Assembly: GCA_018968885.1 (NCBI GenBank)
Contig: JAGWZK010000015.1
Location: 26,871-90,870, forward strand
Length of the DNA stretch: 64,000 nt
Source of the DNA: Planctomycetota bacterium
Lineage (GTDB): Bacteria; Planctomycetota; Phycisphaerae; Phycisphaerales; UBA1924
Direction of reading: 5' to 3'
The notes beneath the pieces were generated by a model. The model worked only from the letters and a program-made list of their open reading frames with translations, was not told the origin of the DNA and did no database searches. Both the position numbers and the translations under genes were made by a program. Positions 24,002 through 32,355 of this stretch are shown here, piece by piece; the stretch's first letter is position 1; the number at the start of each line of letters is the position of its first letter.

Positions 24002-25465
24002 ATGAACAGAGAGCAACACTCCTTTGCCGCCCCGCGTTGGATTCGCCACCGTCTCATCCTCGCTGCCGTGACGACGCTGAGTGCCAGCGCACTGGCGCAA
24101 CCGGCGAGCATGAGCTGGACCAACAACTGTGCATCATGTCACGGCGAGCGTGCCGAGGGCAGCGACAAGGCCAAGTCACTTTTGGGTGTGGACAAGCGCT
24201 CACAGGATCTGGATCGCCCCTTCTATGAGATGGTGCGGAATGGTTCAAAAGAGCTGCCTTCTCATACTTTCAAAGAGCTCAAGGATGTGGATTGCTGGGC
24301 GGTGATTGTTCACCTGCGCGAGTTGCAGGATCAGGCCCGTCGCAAAGAGCGTGACAGCGTGAAGCGTGAGAAAGGGACGTTTCCCGGCAAGTACCACACC
24401 GCGCGCGTGGAGGATGTGATCTCCACCAACATCGAAACCCCCTGGGCGGTGGATTTTCTTCCCGACGGTTCCATGCTGGTCACTGAAAAGGCCGGTCGAG
24501 TCCGCTTGTGGAACTCGGGCACTCTTTCTGAACCGTTGAAAGACACTCCTCCGGTCCGCAATCGTGGTCAGGGTGGTCTGATGGATGTGGCCGTACACCC
24601 TGATTACGCCAGCAACGGCTGGGTCTATTTGGCATTCAGCGATCTGTATCGCGATGGCAGTCGCGGCCTGGGAATGACCAAGGTGGTGCGTGGCAAGATC
24701 AAGGACGGCGCATGGGTGGATCAGCAGACGATCTTTGAAGCCAAGAAAGAGCACTACAGCAGTTCAGACCTGCACTTTGGTTGCCGCGTAGTCTTTTCCG
24801 CGCCAGTTGCGGACGGACCTGACAAGGGAAAGCGATATGTGTACTGGGGCATCGGCGAGCGCGGTACGGGGCCGCACGCGCAGGATCTGACTCGTCCGAA
24901 CGGCAAAGTGCACCGCTTATGGGACGATGGTTCGTTGCCTGCCGACAACCCCTTCATTTCCAACGAAGCCAACTACAAGAGCATCTATACCTACGGCAAT
25001 CGCAATCCGCAAGGATTGGTTATTGCCGATGATGGGACAATCTATGAGACCGAGCACGGACCCCGTGGCGGCGACGAGGTGAACATCATCACCAAGGGCA
25101 GCAATTACGGCTGGCCCAAGGTGTCATTCAGCATCAACTACAGCGATATGCCGCTGGTCATGCCCTGGCCCGCCAAGGAAGACAACATCACCATGCCGGT
25201 GTATCGCTGGCTGCCATCGATCGCGGCGTGCGGGCTGGACGTGGTTCGTGGCTCGGAATTCCCCAAGTGGAAGGGTGATTTGCTGGCGGGCGGCTTGGCT
25301 GGCAATACGGTGAGGCGTGTTCGCGTTGAACAGGGGAAGTTTGTCGAAGAGGAAGACATCTTCTTTGGCATGGGCCGCGTGAGGGACGTGGTTGTGGGGC
25401 CCGACGGAAGTGTGTACGTTGCGCTGAACAATCCTGACAAGATTGTGCGGCTTCGAGCCAAGTAA
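24002..25465 (+). CDS. Cytochrome c - PQQ-dependent sugar dehydrogenase fusion
   Basis: The 487-residue product has a signal peptide (ends SALAQ near 32), then a small cytochrome c domain with the haem site CASCH near residue 41 and FYEMVRNG as likely sixth-ligand Met. From about residue 130 it is a soluble aldose sugar dehydrogenase-like beta-propeller: ETPWAVDFLPDGSMLVTEKAGRVRLW, GQGGLMDVAVHPDYASNGWVYLAFS, and the PQQ/Ca signature region GNRNPQGLVIADDGTIYETEHGPRGGDEVN. It would oxidise a sugar or aldehyde in the periplasm and pass electrons to its own haem. A cytochrome b562-like gene follows. The ATG at 24002 starts the signal peptide; the frame upstream is not coding-like. Confidence 0.9.
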   Translation: MNREQHSFAAPRWIRHRLILAAVTTLSASALAQPASMSWTNNCASCHGERAEGSDKAKSLLGVDKRSQDLDRPFYEMVRNGSKELPSHTFKELKDVDCWAVIVHLRELQDQARRKERDSVKREKGTFPGKYHTARVEDVISTNIETPWAVDFLPDGSMLVTEKAGRVRLWNSGTLSEPLKDTPPVRNRGQGGLMDVAVHPDYASNGWVYLAFSDLYRDGSRGLGMTKVVRGKIKDGAWVDQQTIFEAKKEHYSSSDLHFGCRVVFSAPVADGPDKGKRYVYWGIGERGTGPHAQDLTRPNGKVHRLWDDGSLPADNPFISNEANYKSIYTYGNRNPQGLVIADDGTIYETEHGPRGGDEVNIITKGSNYGWPKVSFSINYSDMPLVMPWPAKEDNITMPVYRWLPSIAACGLDVVRGSEFPKWKGDLLAGGLAGNTVRRVRVEQGKFVEEEDIFFGMGRVRDVVVGPDGSVYVALNNPDKIVRLRAK

Positions 25466-25537
25466 CCGCTCCTTTTGTGACGGGAACAATTCGGCGACGC
25501 GCGCGTCCTGATCTCAGGGCGCAATACGGAGAAAGTC

Positions 25538-26068
25538 ATGTCCAAACTCGCAGTCTCTTTGGTGTGCATTATGGTGGGTGCTGGCACGTTGTGGGCGGTT
25601 CAGCCCGCTGAACAACCTGCCGGTCAACCTCAACAGCGGCCTGAGCGCGGTCCTGGTGGGCCGGGCGGACCCGGTGGCTTTCCCGGTGGCGGCGGCCAGG
25701 GGCGTCAGGCCAGCGTGGATGCCGGTATGAAGGCGATGAATCGCGCCGCCCGCGCGTTGACGACGCAGATCAGCGATGCGACCAAGAAGGACGAGAACAT
25801 CCGTCTGATCAACGAGATGCAGCGCGGCTGCGCCATGGCCAAGGGCCTGCCCCTGCCAGAGGGATTTCTCAAGGATGCAAAGGACGATGCCGCCAAGGCA
25901 AAGATTGTGGGCGAGTACCGCGCGGACATGATCAAGATCATGCGATCCATGATCGATGTCGAAGAGGCGATCATCAGTGGCAAGACTGCCGAAGCCAAAG
26001 CTGGTCTTGATTCGATTGAGAAGCTCCGGCAGGCAGCCCACACGCGATTGGGCGTGAAGGAAGACTGA
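25538..26068 (+). CDS. Cytochrome b562-like periplasmic protein
   Basis: The 176-residue product has a signal peptide (cleavage after LWA near 20), a Pro/Gly-rich linker to about residue 56, and then a four-helix pattern like cytochrome b562. The expected haem ligands are placed correctly: Met64 in GMKAMNRAARAL, matching the N-terminal Met of b562, and His168 in RQAAHTRLG near the C terminus. Helix phrases YRADMIKIMRSMIDVEEAIISGKTAEAKAGLDSIEKL match the family. It probably carries electrons, perhaps from the dehydrogenase encoded 72 bases upstream. Direct identity to E. coli CybC is low, so the haem claim rests on motif placement. Confidence 0.78.
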   Translation: MSKLAVSLVCIMVGAGTLWAVQPAEQPAGQPQQRPERGPGGPGGPGGFPGGGGQGRQASVDAGMKAMNRAARALTTQISDATKKDENIRLINEMQRGCAMAKGLPLPEGFLKDAKDDAAKAKIVGEYRADMIKIMRSMIDVEEAIISGKTAEAKAGLDSIEKLRQAAHTRLGVKED

Positions 26069-26115
26069 ATCCCGGCAGCGGAACGTTTGACTGAAAATCA
26101 AGTATCATCGCACGC

Positions 26116-27273
26116 ATGCTCACCCATGCGTGCGTTGTTTTTCTGGCGACCACTCCACTTGGCCTGACTCATGACATCTCCGGTGTCACAACTTCGAGCG
26201 TGGAGTCAGCCATTGAAGCCACGCAATCGTCGCGGCAGACGCAAAATGTTTTTCACATCATGATCGATGGCCTGCGCTGGCAAGAGGTCTTTGGTGGCAT
26301 GCAATCAGGACTGCTGACCAAAGACAACAAGGTGGAACGCCCCGATTCACTCAACAAACGATTTGGTGGTTCCGGGCCGCACGAACGCCGCGAGCAGCTG
26401 ATGCCGTTTCTGTGGAGCACGGTCGCCAAAGAGGGGCAGATCTTCGGCAATCAGGAGATCGGGAGTGTGGTCCGTATCACCAACCGCTACGGAGTTTCAT
26501 ACCCGGGATATAGCGAGGCGATTACGGGTGTCGCGGATGATGCGCGGATCACGGGGAATCGCAAGATTCCTAATCCGAACACCTCGGTGTATGAGTGGCT
26601 AAACGGCAAGCCGCAGTTTGCGGGAAAGGTTGCGGCATTTGGCGCGTGGGATGTGTTCCCGTTCATTTTCAATCAGGAACGTTCCAAGGTCCCTGTGGAT
26701 GACAGCATGGGGCCGATCGATTTCGGGACGCTGACACCCACCATCGAAGTGATCAACCGCGTGCGGGCCGAGACACCCTATCGCTGGGCATCAGCGTCGT
26801 TTGATTCGCTGGTCTTCATTCCCATGCTGGATTGGGTGAAAGTCAATCAACCACAGTTGACATTCCTGTGCCTTGGTGAAACCGATGAGTTCGCTCATGA
26901 AGGGGATTACTCTCGGTATCTGGAAGCGGCACACCGCGCGGATGGATACATCCGTGAACTCTGGACAATGGTTCAATCGATGGAGCAGTATCGAGGCACC
27001 ACCACGTTCATCATCCATCCCGATCATGGAAGAGGCGACACTCGTGGTGGACACAACGACTGGTGGAATCACAGTCTTCCCAAGCACCCGGGGTGCGAGG
27101 CCACGTGGCTGGCAGTCATAGGGCCGGACACAGCGGCCTTGGGAGAACGGCGCAACGTGCCGGAAATCACGCACGATCGACTTGCCGCGACCATCGGCGC
27201 GTTGCTTGGCGAGGACTTTCGCAGCGCGGTTCCTGCGGCGGGAGAAGCTATCGGCGAAGTGCTGAAAAGATAG
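26116..27273 (+). CDS. Alkaline-phosphatase-superfamily hydrolase, exported
   Basis: The 385-residue product has a short possible signal peptide and then VFHIMIDGLRWQEVFGG, the first metal-binding Asp of the alkaline phosphatase/sulfatase/phosphodiesterase fold. Further metal sites are LGETDEFAHEGDY and IIHPDHGRGD with a later HND pair. The nucleophile region is NRYGVSYPGYSEAITG, where a Ser would act in place of the usual Thr or Ser. It is likely a periplasmic phosphohydrolase or phosphodiesterase; the substrate cannot be told. It converges on rpoN, with 12 bases between stops. Confidence 0.8.
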   Translation: MLTHACVVFLATTPLGLTHDISGVTTSSVESAIEATQSSRQTQNVFHIMIDGLRWQEVFGGMQSGLLTKDNKVERPDSLNKRFGGSGPHERREQLMPFLWSTVAKEGQIFGNQEIGSVVRITNRYGVSYPGYSEAITGVADDARITGNRKIPNPNTSVYEWLNGKPQFAGKVAAFGAWDVFPFIFNQERSKVPVDDSMGPIDFGTLTPTIEVINRVRAETPYRWASASFDSLVFIPMLDWVKVNQPQLTFLCLGETDEFAHEGDYSRYLEAAHRADGYIRELWTMVQSMEQYRGTTTFIIHPDHGRGDTRGGHNDWWNHSLPKHPGCEATWLAVIGPDTAALGERRNVPEITHDRLAATIGALLGEDFRSAVPAAGEAIGEVLKR

Positions 27274-27285
27274 AGTCAGATTGGC

Positions 27286-28902
27286 TTAGAAAGTCTTGCG
27301 CATCCGCGCGGTGGGAATGCCGAGTTGATCGCGATACTTGGCTACTGTGCGGCGGGCAATGTCAATGCCGCGCTTTTTCAGTTCCAGCACCAGTGCATCG
27401 TCGCTGAGGGGCTTGGCCTTGTCTTCACCGTCGATCACTTCGCGCAGGGCTTCCTTGATCGCATCCCAAGCCATGGATTCGCCACCGGCTTCGCCACTAT
27501 CGCCTGCTTCTACGGCCGTCGGAATGCCCCCGGAAAAGAGCTTGCGTAATGGCACTGCCCCCCGCGGCGTCTGGATGTACTTTTCTGCGACAGCGCGGGA
27601 GACGGTCGCCACGTGAATGCCCAATTCTTCGGCGACCTGAGTCATCGGAAGGGGCTTGAGTGCCTGCGGACCGACATCAAAATACTCGCGCTGGTGCACG
27701 ACTACGGATTGGAGCACTTTCAGCAGCGTGTGCTTGCGCTGATGCACCGCATCGATCAGCCACTGGGCGTTGCCCAGGTTGGTCTTGATGAATTCGCGGT
27801 CCTTACGCTCCATGCTCTTGTCTTTGCTGAGCATGGCGTATTCGAGGTTCACGCGCAGATTTGGAAGCCGCGAATCGTTGAGAAAACAGATGTAGCGATC
27901 ACCATCTGGATCCCACTCCACAATCGCATCAGGGATGATGGTGCTTGGCGCGTCGGTGACCAGCCGCCTGCCTGGTGCCAGCGAGAGCTTCTTGAGCAGC
28001 ATCAGCGTCTGCTTGATTTGATCCAGCGTCAGGCCGGTTTTTTCCGCAATCAAAGGCAGGCGGTTCTTCATCAGGTCATCAAGGTGATCCGCCACGACGC
28101 GGCGGGCCTGATCGATGAGTTCGGCGGGAATGCCATCCCGCCCGGGAGCATCTTCCTCCGCGAGTGCATCGAGTTGCAGGAGCAGACACTCTTTCGGTGT
28201 GCGAGCCGCGATGCCGGGAGGGTCAAGAAAGAGCTGCACCGCCTGCAACACATGCTCAAGATGAGCAGTGCTGGGTATGCCCCGCACGGGTGGCTGACCA
28301 GTAGCCATCGGTGGCAGCAGCATCTCCGTGGCGCGGTCCGCAATGGTCTGTAGTGGAGTGCGCAGGTATCCATCGTCGTCGATGTACGAGATCAGCATTT
28401 CGCCCAGCGGCTTGAAAGCCTCATCGGCATCGGACAGAGCCCACTGGTCCTGCAGTTGATCCACAAGAGGAGCAGACCGCGCAGGCAGAGCCGCCATCGC
28501 CTCCATCTTGGCATCCCCCTCCGCATCGCCGGTGGAAGTGGGGCGGTATTCCAGATCACGCTCACGCGGACGCGGGTCCTCGATGGCGTTATCTGCGGCA
28601 TCGGGGTGCTCTTCTTCAAATTCATCCAGGCGCGAGAATTCCGCCTTGTCATCCTGACCGATGTTCAACGGCTCGGCCGGGTTGCTGGGCTGAGAGGTGT
28701 CGACTTCGGAGCGTGCACCCGGTTCGACTTCATTCTCCGCCAATTCCAGTGTCGGATTGTTCTCCAGTTCCTGCTCGATGCGTTCCTGCAGATCAGCAAG
28801 CGACATCTGCAGAATCTCCATCGACTGGATCATCCGAGGTGCCAGCTTGAGGTTCTGACCAAGCTTCAGAGATTGTGAATACTCAAACCGCATGGGTGGC
28901 AA
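27286..28902 (-). CDS. rpoN: RNA polymerase sigma-54 factor
   Basis: Sigma-54 directs polymerase to -24/-12 promoters and needs AAA+ activators. The 538-residue product has region I (SQSLKLGQNLKLAPRMIQSMEILQMSLADLQ at about 8-38, with the Gln-rich activator-responsive helix), an acidic region II (about 70-140, longer than usual), the core-binding domain, the helix-turn-helix (VAEELGIHVATVSRAVAEKYIQTPRG) and the C-terminal RpoN box ARRTVAKYRDQLGIP. All are intact, so it should be functional. recR lies 58 bases upstream on the same strand and may be co-transcribed. The start could also be the fourth codon (Met), giving the common MRFEYSQ. Confidence 0.97.
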   Translation of the reverse strand: MPPMRFEYSQSLKLGQNLKLAPRMIQSMEILQMSLADLQERIEQELENNPTLELAENEVEPGARSEVDTSQPSNPAEPLNIGQDDKAEFSRLDEFEEEHPDAADNAIEDPRPRERDLEYRPTSTGDAEGDAKMEAMAALPARSAPLVDQLQDQWALSDADEAFKPLGEMLISYIDDDGYLRTPLQTIADRATEMLLPPMATGQPPVRGIPSTAHLEHVLQAVQLFLDPPGIAARTPKECLLLQLDALAEEDAPGRDGIPAELIDQARRVVADHLDDLMKNRLPLIAEKTGLTLDQIKQTLMLLKKLSLAPGRRLVTDAPSTIIPDAIVEWDPDGDRYICFLNDSRLPNLRVNLEYAMLSKDKSMERKDREFIKTNLGNAQWLIDAVHQRKHTLLKVLQSVVVHQREYFDVGPQALKPLPMTQVAEELGIHVATVSRAVAEKYIQTPRGAVPLRKLFSGGIPTAVEAGDSGEAGGESMAWDAIKEALREVIDGEDKAKPLSDDALVLELKKRGIDIARRTVAKYRDQLGIPTARMRKTF

Positions 28903-28960
28903 ACGTGTGGATCAAATCGATTCGCATACCGCTCCGTGGCTGCGACCTCCCCGCCACAGT

Positions 28961-29701
28961 CTACTGCATCGACTGGCGGCACAGGATGGCATCTGCCAAA
29001 ACCGCCTTATTGGCAAACTCCAGGTGAGAACCTGCTGGCAACCCCCGGGCCAGCCGTGTGATGTTGATGACGGTCTTGCCAATTGCCGGGGCTTGGGTGC
29101 TGGCCAGGCGAATCTGCTCGGCGAGGTACAAAGATGTGCCATCTCCCTCAACCGTCGGATTGGTGCCCAGAATCACCTCGCGAATGGCCAAACCTCCAGG
29201 ATTGGATGAAGGAGTGGTGATGCGATTCAGGAGCTGGGCGACTGTCAATTCGGCAGGCCCGATCCCGTCCAAGGGCGCCAGTCGGCCCATCAAGACGTGG
29301 TAAAGCCCACGATACGAACCTGCCTGTTCGAATGAGATCAGGTCTTTGGGTTGTTCCACCACCAGCACGGTTGCTCGATCGCGGCGCGGATCAGCGCAGA
29401 TCGAGCAGATGGCGACGCATCCTGGCACCGCATCCGTAAGGTTGGAACAGATCGAACAGCTTCGCACTGTCTCTTTGACATCGGTCACGGCCTGAGCCAA
29501 TGCCATGGCGATGCTGGCATCTTCTTTGAGCAGATAGAACGCCAGCCGCTCCGCACTGCGGCGGCCGATACCCGGCAAGTGAGCCAGCTCAGCGATTAAT
29601 CGATCCACGGCTTTGGGATACGCCCGCGCACGAGGGGCCTCGCCGCCAGCTGGGGCGGAGTTCTGAGCATCGGCGCAATAAATCGGCCCTGGCGTGAGCA
29701 T
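28961..29701 (-). CDS. recR: Recombination protein RecR
   Basis: RecR works with RecO (and RecF) to load RecA at gaps. The product shows the helix-hairpin-helix LIAELAHLPGIGRRSAERLAFYLL, the four-Cys zinc finger CSICSNLTDAVPGCVAICSIC and the Toprim domain from ATVLVVEQPKDLISFE through YRGLYHVLMGRLAPLDGIGP. It is 246 residues, about 45 longer than usual, owing to an N-terminal extension and a slightly long C terminus; a start near KAVDRLIAEL would remove the extension, but no ATG is available there. It precedes rpoN on the same strand. Confidence 0.95.
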   Translation of the reverse strand: MLTPGPIYCADAQNSAPAGGEAPRARAYPKAVDRLIAELAHLPGIGRRSAERLAFYLLKEDASIAMALAQAVTDVKETVRSCSICSNLTDAVPGCVAICSICADPRRDRATVLVVEQPKDLISFEQAGSYRGLYHVLMGRLAPLDGIGPAELTVAQLLNRITTPSSNPGGLAIREVILGTNPTVEGDGTSLYLAEQIRLASTQAPAIGKTVINITRLARGLPAGSHLEFANKAVLADAILCRQSMQ

Positions 29702-29749
29702 GCGTGATGCTACGCGCCGGGGCCGATGGGTAGAGAACGAGGTCAGGTC

Positions 29750-31720
29750 TTAGCAGCCGGAGCTGAAGGCGGCGACAAAGTCCAGATAATCAAAGAAGTC
29801 GATGGTGGTGTCGCGGTTGAAGTCTGCCGACGATCTGCCGGAAGAGAATGCGGCAACGAAGTCGAGGTAGTCAAAGAAGTCGAGAGAAGTGTCGCCATTG
29901 AAGTCGGCATCGCAGCCGGGGACGCCGATGAAGACATTGTCGATGTACCAGTTATCCAACGCGGCGTTGCCAGCTGCCCGGAAACGGACAGCGAACTTGG
30001 CGTGGCGGGCCGCGGCCCCGGTGGGAATCGTCAGCGTGCGGGGCGTGAACGTGGATTCGGAGGCGCCGGTCGACGAATAGGTGGCGAGATTGACCCAGGT
30101 GTTGGAAGAGTTGAGGTACTCCACCACGAGCTGTTCACCGCTTGCGGGGCCGCGAGCTTGTGTTGAGAAGGTGAAGGTGAGCGCGGCGCTGTTGCCCGCG
30201 AGGTTGATGGCGTTGGATTCGAGACGGTCCGCAGTGTTCACGTTGGCAGAGAAGGCCCCGCTGGGCTCGGCCACACCACCGGTGGAGGCGGTCACGCCGG
30301 TGTCCTGATAGACCCACTTGTTGATGGCGAGTGAACCAGAATCGAAATTGTCAGAGAAGGGGAGGGATGTGGCGTTGAACGTGCGATAGGCATCCGCAAC
30401 GGCTTTGCCGGAGTTAACCCGGCCAAGGCCGAAGGTGGTGTCTTCGCCTGCCGTGCCCAAGTCATCCACGTTGTTAAACAGGAAATTACGTGCCTGCACA
30501 GCAGTCATGGAAGTATTCACAGATCGAATCAGGCCCAGCACGCCTGCCGCAGCCGGGCAAGCCATCGAGGTGCCGCTGAGCGTGGCCGTGGCGGTGGAAC
30601 TGCCGCGATAGGTGCTGAAGATGCTGCTGCCGGGAGCGGCAACATCGATGGCGGCACCAAAGTTGGAGAAGCTCGACTTGGCGTCCGCGCTGTCCGTCGA
30701 GGCGACGATGATGACGTCGGCGTAGTTGTCCGCGCCCAGGTCGGCGTTGGAGTTGCCGGCGGCCCAAAGCCAAAGAGCGTTGTGACTTGTGCGCATGGTC
30801 GCGCCGGTCGTTTGATTGCTGGCATTGGCAACGCCCGAGTACGAAGTGCTCACCACATCGGCACCGTTCTGAGCTGCCCAAAGGGCACCGGCCTGAAGAG
30901 CTGCCAAGCTCGAACTACCACCCGAGGTGTTTGAAACGCGCACCGGCATGATCTTGTTGTTCCAGCCCATGCCAGCCATGATCGTGTTGTTGTTGCCCTT
31001 GGCGCAGGCAATTCCCGCGCAGTGCGTGCCGTGACCGTTGAGGTCATCCACCGCACCACCGGCGGATTGCGCGATCGCCGTGCCAGTCGCGGAGTTGGCG
31101 CCAGAGACCAGCAGGCCGACAAACTCGACGTGATCGAGCTGAATGCCAGTGTCGGTGATCGCAACGATGTTGGTCGACAGGCCAGTGGTGATGTTCCACG
31201 CTGGTTCAGAATTGACGCGCTGGTGGGCGTATTGCGTGCCGTAGCTGGGGTCGTTGGGGACGACGGTGGGATACACGATGTAGTCGGGCTCGGCGTACTG
31301 ATACTCACCGGTCGACATCAGGAACGCCGTCATGGCATTCTCTTCCACTCCAGCCGGCAATGTGATGAGAATGTGCTGGGTCTCAGGGACAAAGTTCCAG
31401 GTCAGGGGCGACAGTCGGGAGATCGCACGCTGCACCTGTGCCTCGGCCTCGATCTGACTCATACCGCGAGCCATCAGGTCTTCACGTACGACGGGACGCA
31501 CGATCATCTTGCCTTGCAGCTCCGTCACCATGGGAACGTTGACCCAACGCAGTGCCGGTGCACCGAGGTTGGAAATCAGCTGGGCGTCACCCGGCTGCAA
31601 CCACAGCGAATTGGTAAGAACATCAGCCGTGGTGCGGATATCCGCACCCAAAGCCATGGAAGCAAAACAACCAGCCGAAGCGAACAGAGCGGCAGCAGTG
31701 ACATGCGATGAAGTCCTCAT
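29750..31720 (-). CDS. Secreted subtilase (S8) with dockerin-like EF-hand repeats
   Basis: The 656-residue product has a signal peptide (cleavage after MALGA near 25), a fervidolysin-like propeptide (about 60-140), and the S8 catalytic triad: Asp in AITDTGIQLDHVEF near 188, His in NGHGTHCAGIACAKGNN near 228, Ser in LSGTSMACPAAAG near 383. A jelly-roll-like domain follows (about 450-600). The last 55 residues hold two almost identical repeats, each with a D-x-N-x-D calcium loop and LDFFDYLDFVAAFSSG or IDFFDYLDFVAAFSSG, of the dockerin-like type common in planctomycete secreted enzymes. It is an exported protease, perhaps held at the surface through these repeats. Confidence 0.93.
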   Translation of the reverse strand: MRTSSHVTAAALFASAGCFASMALGADIRTTADVLTNSLWLQPGDAQLISNLGAPALRWVNVPMVTELQGKMIVRPVVREDLMARGMSQIEAEAQVQRAISRLSPLTWNFVPETQHILITLPAGVEENAMTAFLMSTGEYQYAEPDYIVYPTVVPNDPSYGTQYAHQRVNSEPAWNITTGLSTNIVAITDTGIQLDHVEFVGLLVSGANSATGTAIAQSAGGAVDDLNGHGTHCAGIACAKGNNNTIMAGMGWNNKIMPVRVSNTSGGSSSLAALQAGALWAAQNGADVVSTSYSGVANASNQTTGATMRTSHNALWLWAAGNSNADLGADNYADVIIVASTDSADAKSSFSNFGAAIDVAAPGSSIFSTYRGSSTATATLSGTSMACPAAAGVLGLIRSVNTSMTAVQARNFLFNNVDDLGTAGEDTTFGLGRVNSGKAVADAYRTFNATSLPFSDNFDSGSLAINKWVYQDTGVTASTGGVAEPSGAFSANVNTADRLESNAINLAGNSAALTFTFSTQARGPASGEQLVVEYLNSSNTWVNLATYSSTGASESTFTPRTLTIPTGAAARHAKFAVRFRAAGNAALDNWYIDNVFIGVPGCDADFNGDTSLDFFDYLDFVAAFSSGRSSADFNRDTTIDFFDYLDFVAAFSSGC

Positions 31721-32168
31721 AACCTTTCTTCCCTTTCTCTGAAAACCGTGAACCCAGAATCTCCACGAGCATCGGACGAAGTGTAAGGTACCACAAACCG
31801 CAGGCGAATTTCAACAGATTCCCCCGTGATTCTGCTTGCGCCCCGCACACAGCCGCCCCAACCCGACCTGATCCCCTAACACCAATCCCAATCCCGCAAC
31901 AGACCCGCTTTGACCGAATGTCCAGCGATTCTTCTGGCCTTGAGGTCCACAATTCAGTTCCCGTTCGCCAACCACTTCGGGTGGAGGCGAGCGCGAATGA
32001 AGGGTGAACCAGTCAAATGTCGGGGCAATCGAGCAAGAAGTGATTCCTGCCTCAATCCGCACGGATTGGGGCCGGAGTTGCACTCAAACCTGCAAATGCT
32101 GAACGTCGGATCCCTGCTCCGCTCACGGCGATTCCGATAAAGCAATCAAAAAGTCCTGTCGAAAGCGT

Positions 32169-32197
32169 TTGCATCGCTTTGCAGAACTTGCTATGCT
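32169..32197 (+). promoter_or_regulatory. Sigma-70-type promoter ahead of the second candidate small RNA
   Basis: TTGCAT, a 17-base spacer and TATGCT. The -10 is followed by GC, so TATGCTGC is the same eight bases as in the copy at 19419. Confidence 0.55.
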
Positions 32198-32203
32198 GCC
32201 TCT

Positions 32204-32270
32204 GTCAGACAAGTAGAGCCCCCAACCCCAAGCCCACGGCGAGCCTTTTCGGTACGTCGTGGGCTTTGTC
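32204..32270 (+). ncRNA. Candidate small RNA or leader attenuator, copy 2
   Basis: Predicted transcript of about 65 nt. Like copy 1 it has a stop-like triplet followed at once or nearly so by AGCCCCC, then a terminator hairpin with a 13-base loop. It lies 86 bases ahead of the GH13 start and could be an attenuator of that gene or a separate RNA. Confidence 0.4.
32230..32270 (+). terminator. Rho-independent terminator ahead of the GH13 gene
   Basis: A 12-bp stem AAGCCCACGGCG / CGTCGTGGGCTT (one G-U pair) with a 13-base loop is followed by TGTCTTT. It lies upstream of, not after, a gene on this strand, so it must act on a leader or separate RNA. Confidence 0.8.
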
Positions 32271-32355
32271 TTTGGCGACGCGGAGCCCCTGATTTGGCGG
32301 CTTTCCCTTAGCTTTTGCATGGTGCGACAACAGCGAACCTCTCTACCATCTTGGC

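Larger units (their letters stand above)
31721..32355. other. 635-bp intergenic region with a candidate small RNA
   Basis: The part 31721-32160 must hold the subtilase promoter but shows no clear boxes and no convincing gene; short frames there lack start signals. The part 32160-32270 contains a promoter, a short transcribed stretch and a terminator, listed separately. The final 85 bases lead to the GH13 gene, which has no evident Shine-Dalgarno sequence. Confidence 0.55.

Noticed and set aside
26075..26115. Possible promoter TTGACT...TATCAT before the phosphatase-like gene
   Set aside because: Spacing between the two boxes is only about 11 bases, too short for sigma-70.
31811..32145. Several 60-90 codon frames on both strands in the gap before the GH13 gene
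   Set aside because: No ribosome sites, no hydrophobic or family features, and composition unlike the neighbouring genes.
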